Shown here piece by piece: positions 18,821 through 28,514 of a DNA stretch of 64,000 nucleotides (positions are counted from its first letter, which is position 1; every line of letters begins with the position of its first letter). The DNA is from JADKIH01 sp031417555 (lineage in GTDB: Bacteria; Bacteroidota; Bacteroidia; AKYH767-A; 2013-40CM-41-45), in contig JANOVV010000115.1 in assembly GCA_031417555.1 (NCBI GenBank), positions 1 to 64,000 on the forward strand, in the 5' to 3' direction. A model generated the notes under the pieces. That model saw nothing but the letters and a program-made list of their open reading frames with translations, did no database searches and was not told the origin of the DNA. The translations under genes and the position numbers were made by a program.

Positions 18821-19777
18821 ATGCTTCAAACAATGAAAGCAATCCTTCCGGTTTTGCTTTTGCTTGCTTTTTCTTTTAACTCAAAAGCTCAATTGCCGGT
18901 TGTTAAGACAACAACAGATACTACCCAGATTCGTATCGGTGAACAATTTAAACTAAATTTTTCCGCAACAGTTTCTAAAGGAACAAATATTTCTTTTCCT
19001 CTTTTAACCGACACATTTAATCACTTTGAAATAGTTAGTAAAAGTCTGATCGATACAGTTACAACCGATGACAAGAAATCACTTACCCTTCGTCAACAGC
19101 TGACACTTACAAGTTTCGACTCAGGTTACTTTGTAATTCCTCCAATGCCTTTTGTAATTTCCCGAAGTAAAGAAAAATCAGATACTGTTTTATCTGAAGC
19201 AATGCTGATGACTGTTATCACAGTTCCTGTTGACACTACAAAAGATATAAGAGCAATTAAAAATATTATCGATGTACCTTTTCCCTGGCTGGAATATTTA
19301 ATATATGTATTAATCGGCTGGGTGTTTATTGCGCTTATAATTTATCTTTATAATAAATTTAAAAAGAAGAAGGTTCCAATTTTTGTCCCCAAAATTCCTG
19401 AAAGACCGGCACATGAAATCGCTTTGGAAGGTCTCAAAAGAATTGAAGAAGAAAAACTCTGGCAACAGGGTTATACAAAAAAGTATTACAGTGAAGTTAC
19501 AGACGTAGTCAGGCAATATATCGAAAGACGATTTTCAATCAATGCTATGGAGCAAACTACCGATGAAACTTTAAAATACTTCACAAACAGCTTGATCCGC
19601 GAAGAAGAAAAAGAAAAACTTCAATATATACTTAAACTTGCCGATATGGTCAAATTCGCAAAAGCGCTTTCGATTCCTTCAGAGAATGAAAGCACAATGC
19701 AATTTGCGTATGCTTTTATCAATAATACTAGGCCGGTAATAAAAGAAGATTTAGAAATAAAGGAGGAGTTGAAATGA
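18821..19777 (+). CDS. Membrane-anchored Bat-operon protein, function unknown
   Basis: From this start the product is 318 residues. Residues 5-24 (MKAILPVLLLLAFSFNSKAQ) form a signal peptide. A beta-rich domain resembling the N-terminal part of BatD follows (DTTQIRIGEQFKLNFSA), then one membrane helix (about 160-185) and a basic cytoplasmic tail with a helical domain. An upstream start at 18725 is possible, but it puts a basic tail before the signal peptide. The start used here is preceded by AGGAG. Its stop overlaps the batA start by ATGA. It occupies the usual slot between DUF58 and batA in Bacteroidota; its role is inferred only from that. Confidence 0.8.
   Translation: MLQTMKAILPVLLLLAFSFNSKAQLPVVKTTTDTTQIRIGEQFKLNFSATVSKGTNISFPLLTDTFNHFEIVSKSLIDTVTTDDKKSLTLRQQLTLTSFDSGYFVIPPMPFVISRSKEKSDTVLSEAMLMTVITVPVDTTKDIRAIKNIIDVPFPWLEYLIYVLIGWVFIALIIYLYNKFKKKKVPIFVPKIPERPAHEIALEGLKRIEEEKLWQQGYTKKYYSEVTDVVRQYIERRFSINAMEQTTDETLKYFTNSLIREEEKEKLQYILKLADMVKFAKALSIPSENESTMQFAYAFINNTRPVIKEDLEIKEELK
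19761..19767 (+). promoter_or_regulatory. Full Shine-Dalgarno sequence before batA
   Basis: AGGAGGA lies 6 bases before the batA ATG, inside the last codons of the preceding gene. Strong Shine-Dalgarno sites are uncommon in Bacteroidota, so it may matter for coupling at this overlap. Confidence 0.5.
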
Positions 19778-20769
19778 TTAACGGAATAACATTTGCCAAT
19801 CCCGATTTTTTCTGGTTAATGGGAATTATTCCTTTAATGATAATTTTCTATTTCATTTATATCAGAAAAAAAACATCACAACTTACTTTTTCAGGATTTG
19901 ATATTTTTAAAGGAATTAAAAAAACTACCAAACAAAAAACACAATGGTTGCCGTTGGTTTTAAGGTTGCTTGCATTTTCTCTTGGTGTTGTCGCTTTGGC
20001 GAGGCCGCAGTCTACATCGAGTGGACAAAATATAACTACAGAAGGAATTGACATTATATTGGCATTGGATATTTCCAGCAGTATGCTTGCTGAAGATCTT
20101 AAACCGAATCGGATTGAAGCCGCAAAGAAAGTTGCAGAAGACTTCATAGATAGCCGGCCGAACGACAGAATAGGATTAGTCGTTTTTGGAGGTGAAAGTT
20201 TTACTCAATGTCCTCTTACAACTGATCATTCCGTTTTAAAAAATCTCTTCGGAGGAATTCAATCGGGAATGTTGGCCGACGGAACAGCTATCGGAGAAGG
20301 ACTTGCCACTGCTGTAAACAGGATCAGAAAAAGTACTGCCAAAAGCAAAGTCATTATACTACTTACAGATGGAGTAAATAATATTGGTGCAATTGCTCCG
20401 GAAACTGCAGGTGAAATTGCTAAAACTTTTGGCATTCGCGTTTATACCATTGGTGTTGGTACAAGAGGAATGGCACCTTATCCCTTTAAAACACCTTTCG
20501 GAATTCAATACCAGAATATGGAAGTACAAATCGATGAAAATGTACTGCAGCAAATCGCCAATGAAACAGATGGAAAATATTTCCGTGCTACAAATACTTC
20601 AAAACTAAAAGAAATCTATAATTCAATTGATAAACTGGAAAAAACAAAAATTGATGTAACTGAGTTTAGGAAACATACTGAAGAATTTTACCCTCTAGTA
20701 ATTGCTGCTCTTTTATTATTAATTTTAGACTTATCATTAAGATTTACTGTGTTTAAAAGCATACCCTGA
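19774..20769 (+). CDS. batA: BatA, VWA-domain membrane protein
   Basis: The product is 331 residues. Two N-terminal membrane helices are followed by a VWA domain with a complete metal-ion site: DISSS near residue 98, the Thr in DGTAIGEG and TDGVNN near 200. A final helix (about 305-325) anchors the C-terminus. The Bat proteins were linked to aerotolerance in Bacteroides fragilis; their molecular task is still unclear, but MoxR-VWA pairs assemble or protect envelope proteins. It overlaps the upstream gene by 4 bases and batB by 1 base (TGATG). Confidence 0.93.
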   Translation: MINGITFANPDFFWLMGIIPLMIIFYFIYIRKKTSQLTFSGFDIFKGIKKTTKQKTQWLPLVLRLLAFSLGVVALARPQSTSSGQNITTEGIDIILALDISSSMLAEDLKPNRIEAAKKVAEDFIDSRPNDRIGLVVFGGESFTQCPLTTDHSVLKNLFGGIQSGMLADGTAIGEGLATAVNRIRKSTAKSKVIILLTDGVNNIGAIAPETAGEIAKTFGIRVYTIGVGTRGMAPYPFKTPFGIQYQNMEVQIDENVLQQIANETDGKYFRATNTSKLKEIYNSIDKLEKTKIDVTEFRKHTEEFYPLVIAALLLLILDLSLRFTVFKSIP

Positions 20770-21824
20770 TGTTTAGATTCGCTCATCCGGAATATTTATA
20801 TGCGCTGGCAGCTTTGCCGGTTATATTTATTCTTTTCCTTTTAATGGTACAATGGAAAAAACGTGCTCGTCGTCAGTTGGGTGAACAGATATTAATTGAC
20901 CGTCTTTCTTCCGCACACTCCCGAAGTAAACAGGTTCTAAAACTTATCCTTTCATTAACGGCTCTGGCTCTAATTATTATTGCTTGTGCAAATCCACAAA
21001 TCGGAACCCGTTTGGAAGAAGTAAAACGTGAAGGTGTTGATATAATAATTGCGCTCGATGTTTCCAATAGCATGAAAGCGGAAGACATTAAGCCAAACAG
21101 ATTGGAACGATCCAAGCAAGCCATAAGCAGATTACTCGACGGACTCGAAAATGACAGGATAGGAATGATAGTATTCGCCGGACAAGCCTATGTTCAATTG
21201 CCGATAACATCTGATTATGCTGCGGCAAAATTATTTTTACAGTCTATAGAAACAGACATTATTCCAACACAAGGAACATGTATTGGTTGCGCTATAGATT
21301 TAGCAGAAACATCATTTACGGGAAATGACAACAAACACAAAGCCCTCATTATAATAACCGATGGTGAAAATCATGAAGAAGATGCAGTAGAAGCGGCAAA
21401 AAAAGCAAATGAAAAAGGTATTGTTATCCATACCATAGGAATGGGATCTGTTGATGGTGCTCCTATTCCAATTTTCAGAAATGGTATACAGGTAGATTTC
21501 CAGAAAGACAATGAAGGAAAAACAGTCATCACTAAATTAGAAACATTAACTTTAGAAAGAATTGCGGCGGAAGGTAAAGGAATATTTATTCAAGCATCCA
21601 ATAGTGATGACGGATTAGCTTCCATCTTCAACCAAATAAGTAAAATGGAGAAAAAATCTTTCGGCACAAAACAATTCACCGGTTTCGAAGATAGGTTTCA
21701 ATATTTTTTAGCGGCCGGATTGCTTTTGCTGCTAATAGAGTTTGTCATATCAGATAGAAAAAGTAAGCTCATTCAAAAACTGGATTTGTTTGATGAAGGA
21801 AAGAAAAAAGTTGGTAGTTATTAG
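20769..21824 (+). CDS. batB: BatB, VWA-domain membrane protein
   Basis: The product is 351 residues with the same plan as BatA: two N-terminal helices, a VWA domain and a C-terminal helix (FLAAGLLLLLIEFVI). The metal site is DVSNS near residue 97, GTCIGCA and TDGENHEED. It shares the phrase KAED(I/L)KPNR with BatA, pointing to an old duplication. It is likely to form a membrane complex with BatA and the BatC/BatE TPR proteins. Confidence 0.93.
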   Translation: MFRFAHPEYLYALAALPVIFILFLLMVQWKKRARRQLGEQILIDRLSSAHSRSKQVLKLILSLTALALIIIACANPQIGTRLEEVKREGVDIIIALDVSNSMKAEDIKPNRLERSKQAISRLLDGLENDRIGMIVFAGQAYVQLPITSDYAAAKLFLQSIETDIIPTQGTCIGCAIDLAETSFTGNDNKHKALIIITDGENHEEDAVEAAKKANEKGIVIHTIGMGSVDGAPIPIFRNGIQVDFQKDNEGKTVITKLETLTLERIAAEGKGIFIQASNSDDGLASIFNQISKMEKKSFGTKQFTGFEDRFQYFLAAGLLLLLIEFVISDRKSKLIQKLDLFDEGKKKVGSY

Positions 21825-21878
21825 ATGTTGGATGTTAGTCTTTAGATGTTAGAAATTAGTCTTTAGATATTAGATTTG
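21821..21878. repeat. Degenerate TTAGATGTTAGA-type repeat
   Basis: The word (T)TTAGATGTTAG/GTTAGTCTTTAGAT recurs several times in 58 bases between batB and batC, starting at the batB stop. It looks like slippage-prone filler of the kind also found at other gene ends in this window. Confidence 0.6.
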
Positions 21879-21886
21879 GAAATAAA

Positions 21887-22609
21887 ATGAAAAAGATAAT
21901 TATAAACTTATTTTTAATTATTTGTGTTGTAAAATTAAGCAACACAAATTATACTTTTGCTCAAACTTCTAAAAAACTTATTCATGAGGGTAATCAAAAA
22001 TATGAGCAAAAAAAATTCGGTGATGCTGAGATTGATTACAAAAAATCTATTAACACAAAAGAAAATGAATTTATAGGAAATTACAATCTTGGCAATGCCT
22101 ATTATCAACAGGGAAAATTTGATGAAGCAAAGCAGCAATATGAAACTGCTTCAGGATTAAAATCAGTCAATAAAGAAAATTTATCAAAAACATATCACAA
22201 CCTCGGAAATACATTATTAAAAAATAAAAAATTCGAAGAAAGTGTTCAGGCTTTTAAACAATCGTTAAAACTAAATCCGAAAGATAACGACACCAGGTAC
22301 AATCTTGCTTATGCACAATCCATGCTTCAGCAGCAACAGCAACAGCAAAAACAGGATGGTGATAAAAACCAGGATAAAAAAAATCAACAAAAAGAAAATA
22401 AAAATCAGGAACAACAAAAAGAACAGGAGCAAAAACAGGAACAGAATAAAGAAGAACAAGCGAAAAAAGAATCCCAGCCGCGAAAAGATAAAATTTCTAA
22501 GGAAGATGCAGAGAAAATTTTACAAGCATTGAACAATGACGAAAAGAAAACTCAGAAAAAACTCAATGTCAAAGAAGGAACAAAGATTCAAATCGAAAAA
22601 GAATGGTAA
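21887..22609 (+). CDS. batC: BatC, periplasmic TPR protein
   Basis: The product is 240 residues. A signal peptide (to about residue 26) is followed by about three TPR units (NYNLGNAYYQQGKFDEAKQQ, YHNLGNTLLKNKKFEES, DTRYNLAYAQ). Residues of about 146-205 are a charged low-complexity run of Gln, Lys and Glu. The end (SKEDAEKILQALNNDEKKTQ) is conserved in BatC proteins. TPR repeats suggest a protein-binding scaffold for BatA/BatB. Confidence 0.88.
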   Translation: MKKIIINLFLIICVVKLSNTNYTFAQTSKKLIHEGNQKYEQKKFGDAEIDYKKSINTKENEFIGNYNLGNAYYQQGKFDEAKQQYETASGLKSVNKENLSKTYHNLGNTLLKNKKFEESVQAFKQSLKLNPKDNDTRYNLAYAQSMLQQQQQQQKQDGDKNQDKKNQQKENKNQEQQKEQEQKQEQNKEEQAKKESQPRKDKISKEDAEKILQALNNDEKKTQKKLNVKEGTKIQIEKEW

Positions 22610-22612
22610 CGA

Positions 22613-24487
22613 ATGATTAGTCATACAAAGAAGTATAAATCAACATTAATGAAGCGTTTTAATAAAACGGTAAAGATTCCACTGTTTATATTTTTATTTA
22701 TTGCATCTTCTATAAAGATTGCTTTTGCCCAGGAGTTAACAGCTTCTGTTTCTTCCTCTGCAGTTGATGTTGGTGAACAGTTTGAAATCTCATTTAGTTT
22801 AAATACAACAGGTAAAAATTTTCGCCCTCCTACTTTTATAGATTTCAACGTACTTATGGGGCCTAATCAAAGTACGCAAATGCAAATCATCAATGGCTCT
22901 GTTTCACAAACATCATCATACACCTATGTTCTGCAAGCTGTAAAAGAAGGAACTTTTAAAATCGGTAGCGCAGAAATAATTGCGGGAAATGCCAAAGTTG
23001 TCTCTAACCCTGTTACCATCATTGTAAGTAAAAACACAAATAAATCACAGGCAGGAGGTTCGCAAAAGCAAAATGGCGATAATTCAAATGTTGTTGCCGG
23101 CGGGAAAAATGTTTTTATACGTGCTCGTGTAGATAAAAACAATCCTTTTCAGGGAGAGGGAATTTCAGTAATTTATCGCATATATACAAAAGTTACTCTC
23201 CTTAACTATTCGGTTAACAAACTTCCTTCGTTCAATGGCTTCTGGAGCCAGGAGATTTCTATGCCGCAGCAATTGGAGTTTCATAGTGAAAATGTAGAAG
23301 GTGTTGCTTATAAAGTTGCCGATATAAAAAAAGTAATATTATTTCCTCAGCGTTCTGGAACTCTCAGTATCGATCCTATGGAAGGAGAAGTAATAGCAAG
23401 GGTTCAGCTTCGCCGCCAGCAACAACAAAGTAACGATCCGTTTAGTCAGTTTTTCAACGACCCTTTTTTCAATAATAATTTACAGGATATCAAAGTCCCT
23501 TTAAAAAGTGAATCATTAAAAATAAATGTACGTGATTTGCCCGGCGGTGCACCACAAAGTTTTACCGGCGCTGTTGGAAAATTCGCCTATGAAGTTTCCC
23601 TCGATAAGAAAGAAACAAAAGCGCATGATGCTGTCAATTTAAAAATAAAAATTACAGGAAAAGGCAATATACGACTGATTGATTCTCCTAAAATAGAATT
23701 TCCACCCGACTTTGAAACATACGATCCGAAAGAAAATGTATCGGTAAATGTTACCACGAATGGAGTTACCGGAAGTAAAACGTTTGAATATCTAATTATT
23801 CCGAGAAATCCCGGAAATTTTAAAATCTCCGTAGCACCATTTTCTTTCTTTGATCTGGAAAAAAAACAATACATCACTCAGCAATCTCCGTCTTTAACAT
23901 TGAATGTTGGCAGAGGTACTGAAACAACAACTACTGTTGTTTCTGGCGTTAACAAAACGGATGTTCAGATTTTAGGGAAAGATATTTTATTCATAAAAAC
24001 AAAAGATCCGGCATTTATTACCGGCAGTGGGACATTGTATAAATCACCTGTGTTTTATTCTTTGATACTAACTCCTGCCCTGTTATTTGCAGGCTTACTT
24101 TTTTTACGGAAAAGAAAAGAAACAATGGCCGAAAATGTAAAACTCATTCGAAGCCAGCGTGCCAATAAAGTTGCCATGAAAAGATTAAGTGCAGCTAAAA
24201 AATACCTGACAACAAATGATAGAGAAAAATTTTTAGATGAAATGTTTCGGGCATTGTGGGGTTTTATAAGTGATAAGCTCCAGATACCTGTTTCGGATCT
24301 TTCAAAAGATACTGCTGCACAGGCTTTATTAAGTAAAAAGGTTCCGGATGGACTTGTTTTGCAATTTACCGATACAGTTGACAGCTGTGAATTTGCACGA
24401 TTCGCCGGAGGTATGGCTGATAATAATGAAACAATTTATAAAAAAGGTCTGGAAACAATTACTCAACTCGAAAATGCTCTTGGATAA
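22613..24487 (+). CDS. batD: BatD family protein
   Basis: The product is 624 residues. The start used is ATG 22613; an internal ATG at 22649 would place the signal peptide (IPLFIFLFIASSIKIAFAQ) nearer the N-terminus and may be correct. Several immunoglobulin-like beta domains follow (VDVGEQFEISFSLNT; NPFQGEGISVIYRIYT; LPGGAPQSFTGAVGKF). A membrane helix lies near residue 480-500, with a cytoplasmic helical tail after it. The order and the first domain are diagnostic of BatD. Three bases separate it from batC. Confidence 0.9.
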   Translation: MISHTKKYKSTLMKRFNKTVKIPLFIFLFIASSIKIAFAQELTASVSSSAVDVGEQFEISFSLNTTGKNFRPPTFIDFNVLMGPNQSTQMQIINGSVSQTSSYTYVLQAVKEGTFKIGSAEIIAGNAKVVSNPVTIIVSKNTNKSQAGGSQKQNGDNSNVVAGGKNVFIRARVDKNNPFQGEGISVIYRIYTKVTLLNYSVNKLPSFNGFWSQEISMPQQLEFHSENVEGVAYKVADIKKVILFPQRSGTLSIDPMEGEVIARVQLRRQQQQSNDPFSQFFNDPFFNNNLQDIKVPLKSESLKINVRDLPGGAPQSFTGAVGKFAYEVSLDKKETKAHDAVNLKIKITGKGNIRLIDSPKIEFPPDFETYDPKENVSVNVTTNGVTGSKTFEYLIIPRNPGNFKISVAPFSFFDLEKKQYITQQSPSLTLNVGRGTETTTTVVSGVNKTDVQILGKDILFIKTKDPAFITGSGTLYKSPVFYSLILTPALLFAGLLFLRKRKETMAENVKLIRSQRANKVAMKRLSAAKKYLTTNDREKFLDEMFRALWGFISDKLQIPVSDLSKDTAAQALLSKKVPDGLVLQFTDTVDSCEFARFAGGMADNNETIYKKGLETITQLENALG

Positions 24488-24499
24488 TTTAATAATACG

Positions 24500-25270
24500 A
24501 TGAAGGTTCGATTAAAATATTTTATTATTCTGTTTTTACTTTTTAGTTTGCAAAATGTAAAAGGTGCAAATGAAGAAGCATTAAAAATTTATCATCAGGC
24601 AAATATTGCTTATCAAAAGCTTGATTATGAAACCAGCATTCGTTTGTATGAACAATTAATAAAAAATAAATCCATTTCTGAAGAAGTATATTTTAATCTA
24701 GGTAATTCTTATTTCAAAGCGGGTAATTTTGCTAAAGCCATACTAAACTATGAACGAGCAAAAAAACTTGATCCTGATGATGAAGATGCCAATTTCAATT
24801 TAAAAATTGCCTCACTGAAAGTCGTTGATAAAATAGAATACATTCCACAGATTTTTTATAAAAAATGGATCAATCAATTTTCAGTTTTATTTCCGGCTGA
24901 TACTTTCACTATTGTATTAATTATTTTGATCTGGCTGCTTTTTGCATCGGCTGCTTTTTATATAACTGCAAATTCTGTTGCCGGAAAAAAATTCTCCTTT
25001 ATATTAATAATATGTTTTCTTTTTCTTTCCGGCATAGGAGTAGTAATGGCCAGCCGGAGTTATGCTATTGCAAGAATTGATAAACAATCTATAATAATGT
25101 CAACTTCGGTTTATGTAAAAAGTTCACCGGATGAAAAAGGTAACGATCTGTTTATTCTGCATGAAGGTACAAAGGTAGACTTACTTGATGAATTTAATAA
25201 CTGGAGAAAAATTCGAATAGCAAACGGCAGCATCGGCTGGATGAAAGTTGATGAAATGGAAATAATCTGA
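24500..25270 (+). CDS. batE: BatE, TPR and SH3-like membrane protein
   Basis: The product is 256 residues. After a signal peptide it has two or three TPR units (VYFNLGNSYFKAGNFAKA, LNYERAKKLDPDDEDA). Two membrane helices follow (about 140-160 and 168-188), then a C-terminal SH3b-like domain (VYVKSSPDEKGNDLFILHEG, ending WMKVDEMEII). This architecture matches BatE. It overlaps the next gene by one base (TGATG), which suggests translational coupling. Confidence 0.88.
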   Translation: MKVRLKYFIILFLLFSLQNVKGANEEALKIYHQANIAYQKLDYETSIRLYEQLIKNKSISEEVYFNLGNSYFKAGNFAKAILNYERAKKLDPDDEDANFNLKIASLKVVDKIEYIPQIFYKKWINQFSVLFPADTFTIVLIILIWLLFASAAFYITANSVAGKKFSFILIICFLFLSGIGVVMASRSYAIARIDKQSIIMSTSVYVKSSPDEKGNDLFILHEGTKVDLLDEFNNWRKIRIANGSIGWMKVDEMEII

Positions 25271-25776
25271 TGACAAGGATTGGATTATTAAGTGATACAC
25301 ATGGCTTTCTGGATCCAAAAATTTTAGAACATTTTAATTCGTGTGATGAAATATGGCATGCCGGTGATTTTGGAGGCGCAGTTATTTCTGATCAATTAAG
25401 TTCTTTTCAAAAACTTCGCGGAGTGTTTGGAAATATTGACGGTCAGGAAATCAGGCTTATTCATCCCGAAGAACAATTTTTTAAATGTGAAGATGTTTTA
25501 GTTTACATGACACATATCGGTGGTTATCCCGGGAATTACTTTCCACAAGCAAAGAAAAAAATTGAATTAAAAAGACCATCCCTTTTTATTTGTGGTCATT
25601 CACATATTTTGAAAGTTATTCCTGATAAAAAATACAATCTACTTCATATGAATCCGGGCGCAGCAGGAAAACATGGATTTCATAAGTTTCGCACAATACT
25701 GCGGTTTGCAATAGATAAAGAAAAAATTAAAGATCTTGAAGCTATTGAACTCGGACTACGATCAAGTTTGGAATAA
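25270..25776 (+). CDS. YfcE/MJ0936-type metallophosphoesterase
   Basis: The product is 168 residues. All calcineurin-like metal motifs are visible: SDTHG (residues 8-12), HAGDFG, GNIDG, THIGG and CGHSH. Family members hydrolyse phosphodiesters with two metal ions; the natural substrate is not known. It is the last gene of the Bat run and converges directly with the DUF4293 gene, leaving no intergenic space. Confidence 0.9.
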   Translation: MTRIGLLSDTHGFLDPKILEHFNSCDEIWHAGDFGGAVISDQLSSFQKLRGVFGNIDGQEIRLIHPEEQFFKCEDVLVYMTHIGGYPGNYFPQAKKKIELKRPSLFICGHSHILKVIPDKKYNLLHMNPGAAGKHGFHKFRTILRFAIDKEKIKDLEAIELGLRSSLE

Positions 25777-26205
25777 TTAACGCAAACGGTCAGCGGATCG
25801 AACCAGTTTCTCATCCTGCTTAATAAAAAGAGCCGCGAGAAAAATTATCAATATTTGAATAATTGGAAGATAACTTCCATATACATAATGAATTTTTTGA
25901 TTCATTCCCGACGACATGGTATCAGCCAGAAAAAATACGAGTCCAATTAAAACACAAGTGAGCAATAAAGCAAGGTTGCAGATTCTGACCTGAATGTTCC
26001 TGTTTTTAAACAAAAAAATAGCAATAAAAGAAAGTAAACCAACAGCCCCATTTATTATTAATAAGAGAGCGTTTATTGATATGGTAAACCGCTTTACAGG
26101 CATAGTTTCGGAATCAGGAAGTAATTCAAATAAGGGTAAATAAAGCAATAGGACACTTAATAATGTCGATCCAAGTAAAAAAAGCGTCTGTTTTCTTTGT
26201 ATCAT
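25777..26205 (-). CDS. DUF4293 four-helix membrane protein
   Basis: From ATG 26205 the product is 142 residues, starting MIQRKQTLFLL, as is usual for DUF4293. An upstream in-frame ATG (26226) would add seven residues. Four membrane helices are evident. The family is confined to Bacteroidota and is often found beside rho, as here. Function is unknown. Confidence 0.85.
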   Translation of the reverse strand: MIQRKQTLFLLGSTLLSVLLLYLPLFELLPDSETMPVKRFTISINALLLIINGAVGLLSFIAIFLFKNRNIQVRICNLALLLTCVLIGLVFFLADTMSSGMNQKIHYVYGSYLPIIQILIIFLAALFIKQDEKLVRSADRLR

Positions 26206-26317
26206 AATAAGTATTTCAAGGGGCAAATAACGATGATTTTTAGAAAGGAAACAATATTCAATCGAATGTAGTATAGAAGAATAAAAAGTATATATTTAAA
26301 AAATATTTTCATGATTT

Positions 26318-26349
26318 TTTGTTGGAATCATTAAAATAAAGTATTATTG
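26318..26349 (+). promoter_or_regulatory. Candidate rho promoter
   Basis: TTTG at 26318-26321 is followed by 20 bases and then TATTATTG (26342-26349), one mismatch from TAnnTTTG. It would give rho a leader of roughly 180 bases, a length that would allow Rho to control its own message as known in other bacteria. Read by eye only. Confidence 0.35.
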
Positions 26350-26534
26350 CAATGAAATTCAAATCCGTTCTGGATTTTTTAGTTATCCGTTGAGGAATTT
26401 CTCCCGTCGGCTTATAGTATTCAAACCAGTTTCTTAATATTCATTTCTCTTATACAATTACGGCTTTTACAATAAGAGCCACGATGAAAATAAACTCTGA
26501 TTTTTCGGAATTTTTAAAAACCAAATAATTATTC

Positions 26535-28199
26535 ATGTACGATATACTTGAATTAAACGATAAACTCGTTAATGAGATTAAAGAAATTGCACGTCTAATG
26601 GAGATTCCAAATTATGACGAATTACGCAAACAGGAATTAATCTATAAAATTCTCGATCAGCAGGCCTTGAATCCAACCGCCAGCAATTCTATTCGCGAAT
26701 CTCTCGTTTCAAAATTTTCTAACAACTCTGCAAAAATGGAATTACAGGAAGCCCCTATGAAGGAAGAAAAAAACCAAGAAGGTGATTCTTCTTCAAGACC
26801 TAAACGGAAACGGGTAAGTCCGGGTGAAGAAACGGAAATGAAAAAAGCTCCGGTGGTTCTCGAACCAAGCGTGAAAATTCCTGCCAGCCGACCGGCTCCT
26901 GCCCCTGTTTCTCATCCTCCGGCAAGATCACATGCACCGGTTACTGAAAATATAGAAAGAACTGCCGAACCAACTTTAAAACCATTTATCCGCCCGGAAA
27001 CTGAACGGATAAATAATCAAAATCAGCCAAATCCAAACCTTAGGCAACGACGTGATATTGTAATCACTGAACCGGTTATCGATCCGGATACATTAATTCC
27101 CGCCGAAGGTGTTTTAGAAATTATGCCTGATGGTTTTGGTTTTTTAAGATCCAGCGATTTTAATTATCTCACTTCTCCAGATGATATTCATGTATCACTT
27201 TCACAGATAAAATTATATGGACTAAAAACCGGTGATACAGTTTTAGGTACTGTTCGCCCCCCTAGAGACGGAGAAAAATATTTTCCTCTTGTAAAAGTTG
27301 ATTATATCAATGGATTAGATCCATCTATTTCCAGAGACAGAATTCATTTTGATTATCTCACTCCACTATTCCCTTATGAAAAATTAAATCTAAGTGGTGA
27401 AAAAGCTAATTATTCTTCACGCTTAATGGATTTGTTTACTCCTATCGGTAAAGGGCAACGTGGACTTATCGTTGCTCAGCCTAAAACAGGAAAAACAATT
27501 CTTTTAAAAGATGTGGCAAATGCCATTGCAGCCAATCATCCGGAAGTTTATATGATTATTCTTCTTATCGATGAACGTCCGGAAGAAGTTACAGACATGG
27601 CTCGTAGCGTAAAAGCAGAAGTAGTCGCATCAACATTCGATGAACCCGCAGAACGGCATGTGAAAATTGCAAATATCGTTCTCGAAAAAGCAAAACGCAT
27701 GGTCGAATGCGGACACGATGTTGTTATATTACTTGATTCAATTACACGTCTTGCCCGTGCCTATAATACAGTTGCTCCTGCCAGTGGAAAAGTACTTTCC
27801 GGTGGTGTTGAAGCCAATGCTCTTCATAAACCAAAACGTTTTTTCGGTTCAGCCAGAAAAATTGAAAACGGTGGTAGCCTTACAATTATTGCTACTGCTC
27901 TTACCGATACAGGATCCAGAATGGACGAAGTTATCTTCGAGGAATTTAAAGGAACTGGAAATATGGAATTACAACTCGATCGTAAACTCGCCAATAAACG
28001 TTTATTCCCTGCCATTGACCTCGTAGCTTCCAGTACTAGACGCGAAGATATGTTGCTCGATAAAGAAATGTTGCAACGTATGTGGATTCTCAGAAATCAC
28101 CTTGCCGACATGAATCCCCTCGAAGCTATGGAATTTATGCTCGAGAGAATGCGAGGAACTAAATCTAATGAAGAGTTTTTAGTTTCGATGAACGGATAA
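26535..28199 (+). CDS. rho: Transcription termination factor Rho
   Basis: The product is 554 residues, longer than the 419 of Escherichia coli. Residues 1-45 are the RhoN domain. Residues of about 60-180 are a Pro-, Glu- and Lys-rich linker likely to be disordered. The cold-shock RNA-binding domain begins at GVLEIMPDGFGFLRSSD (near 190). Walker A is PKTGKT (near 315) and Walker B is VVILLDSITRLARAYN. The Q-loop and R-loop region (LTDTGSRMDEVIFEEFKGTG) is complete. It is an RNA-dependent hexameric helicase ending transcription. Inserted linkers are common in Bacteroidota Rho proteins. Confidence 0.97.
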   Translation: MYDILELNDKLVNEIKEIARLMEIPNYDELRKQELIYKILDQQALNPTASNSIRESLVSKFSNNSAKMELQEAPMKEEKNQEGDSSSRPKRKRVSPGEETEMKKAPVVLEPSVKIPASRPAPAPVSHPPARSHAPVTENIERTAEPTLKPFIRPETERINNQNQPNPNLRQRRDIVITEPVIDPDTLIPAEGVLEIMPDGFGFLRSSDFNYLTSPDDIHVSLSQIKLYGLKTGDTVLGTVRPPRDGEKYFPLVKVDYINGLDPSISRDRIHFDYLTPLFPYEKLNLSGEKANYSSRLMDLFTPIGKGQRGLIVAQPKTGKTILLKDVANAIAANHPEVYMIILLIDERPEEVTDMARSVKAEVVASTFDEPAERHVKIANIVLEKAKRMVECGHDVVILLDSITRLARAYNTVAPASGKVLSGGVEANALHKPKRFFGSARKIENGGSLTIIATALTDTGSRMDEVIFEEFKGTGNMELQLDRKLANKRLFPAIDLVASSTRREDMLLDKEMLQRMWILRNHLADMNPLEAMEFMLERMRGTKSNEEFLVSMNG

Positions 28200-28310
28200 T
28201 AGGGAGAAACAAGAATCAAGATTTTATATTTTTATTAATGATTCCAGGCTCTATTTTTCCGGCGTGATCCGTAAAACGATTAAAATGGTATTTTCATACA
28301 CCGCGCATTT

Positions 28311-28331
28311 ACCGCTCTGATGGCGGTTTTT
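28311..28331 (+). terminator. Weak hairpin after rho
   Basis: ACCGC and GCGGT pair across a seven-base loop and are followed by a short T run. It lies 110 bases after the rho stop, in a 315-base gap that holds nothing else recognisable apart from the promoter region of the next gene. Confidence 0.35.
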
Positions 28332-28514
28332 AGGGGCTTTAATTCATTTTCAAAATTTATATTTTGGTAAAAATAGATTTTTTGTTGGCCAACTGATTTT
28401 TTTAAAAAATTATTGATCCTTTTCGCTCTCATTTTTCATAAATCATGGTAAAACCAGTATTTATAGGCTATCTTAGTTATTCTGTTCCGTTTAGGGATAA
28501 GAAATCATCTTCAA

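Noticed and set aside
22330..22460. CAG-type triplet repeat in batC as a phase-variable tract
   Set aside because: It is short and interrupted by AAA and GAT codons; it reads as normal Gln/Lys low complexity.
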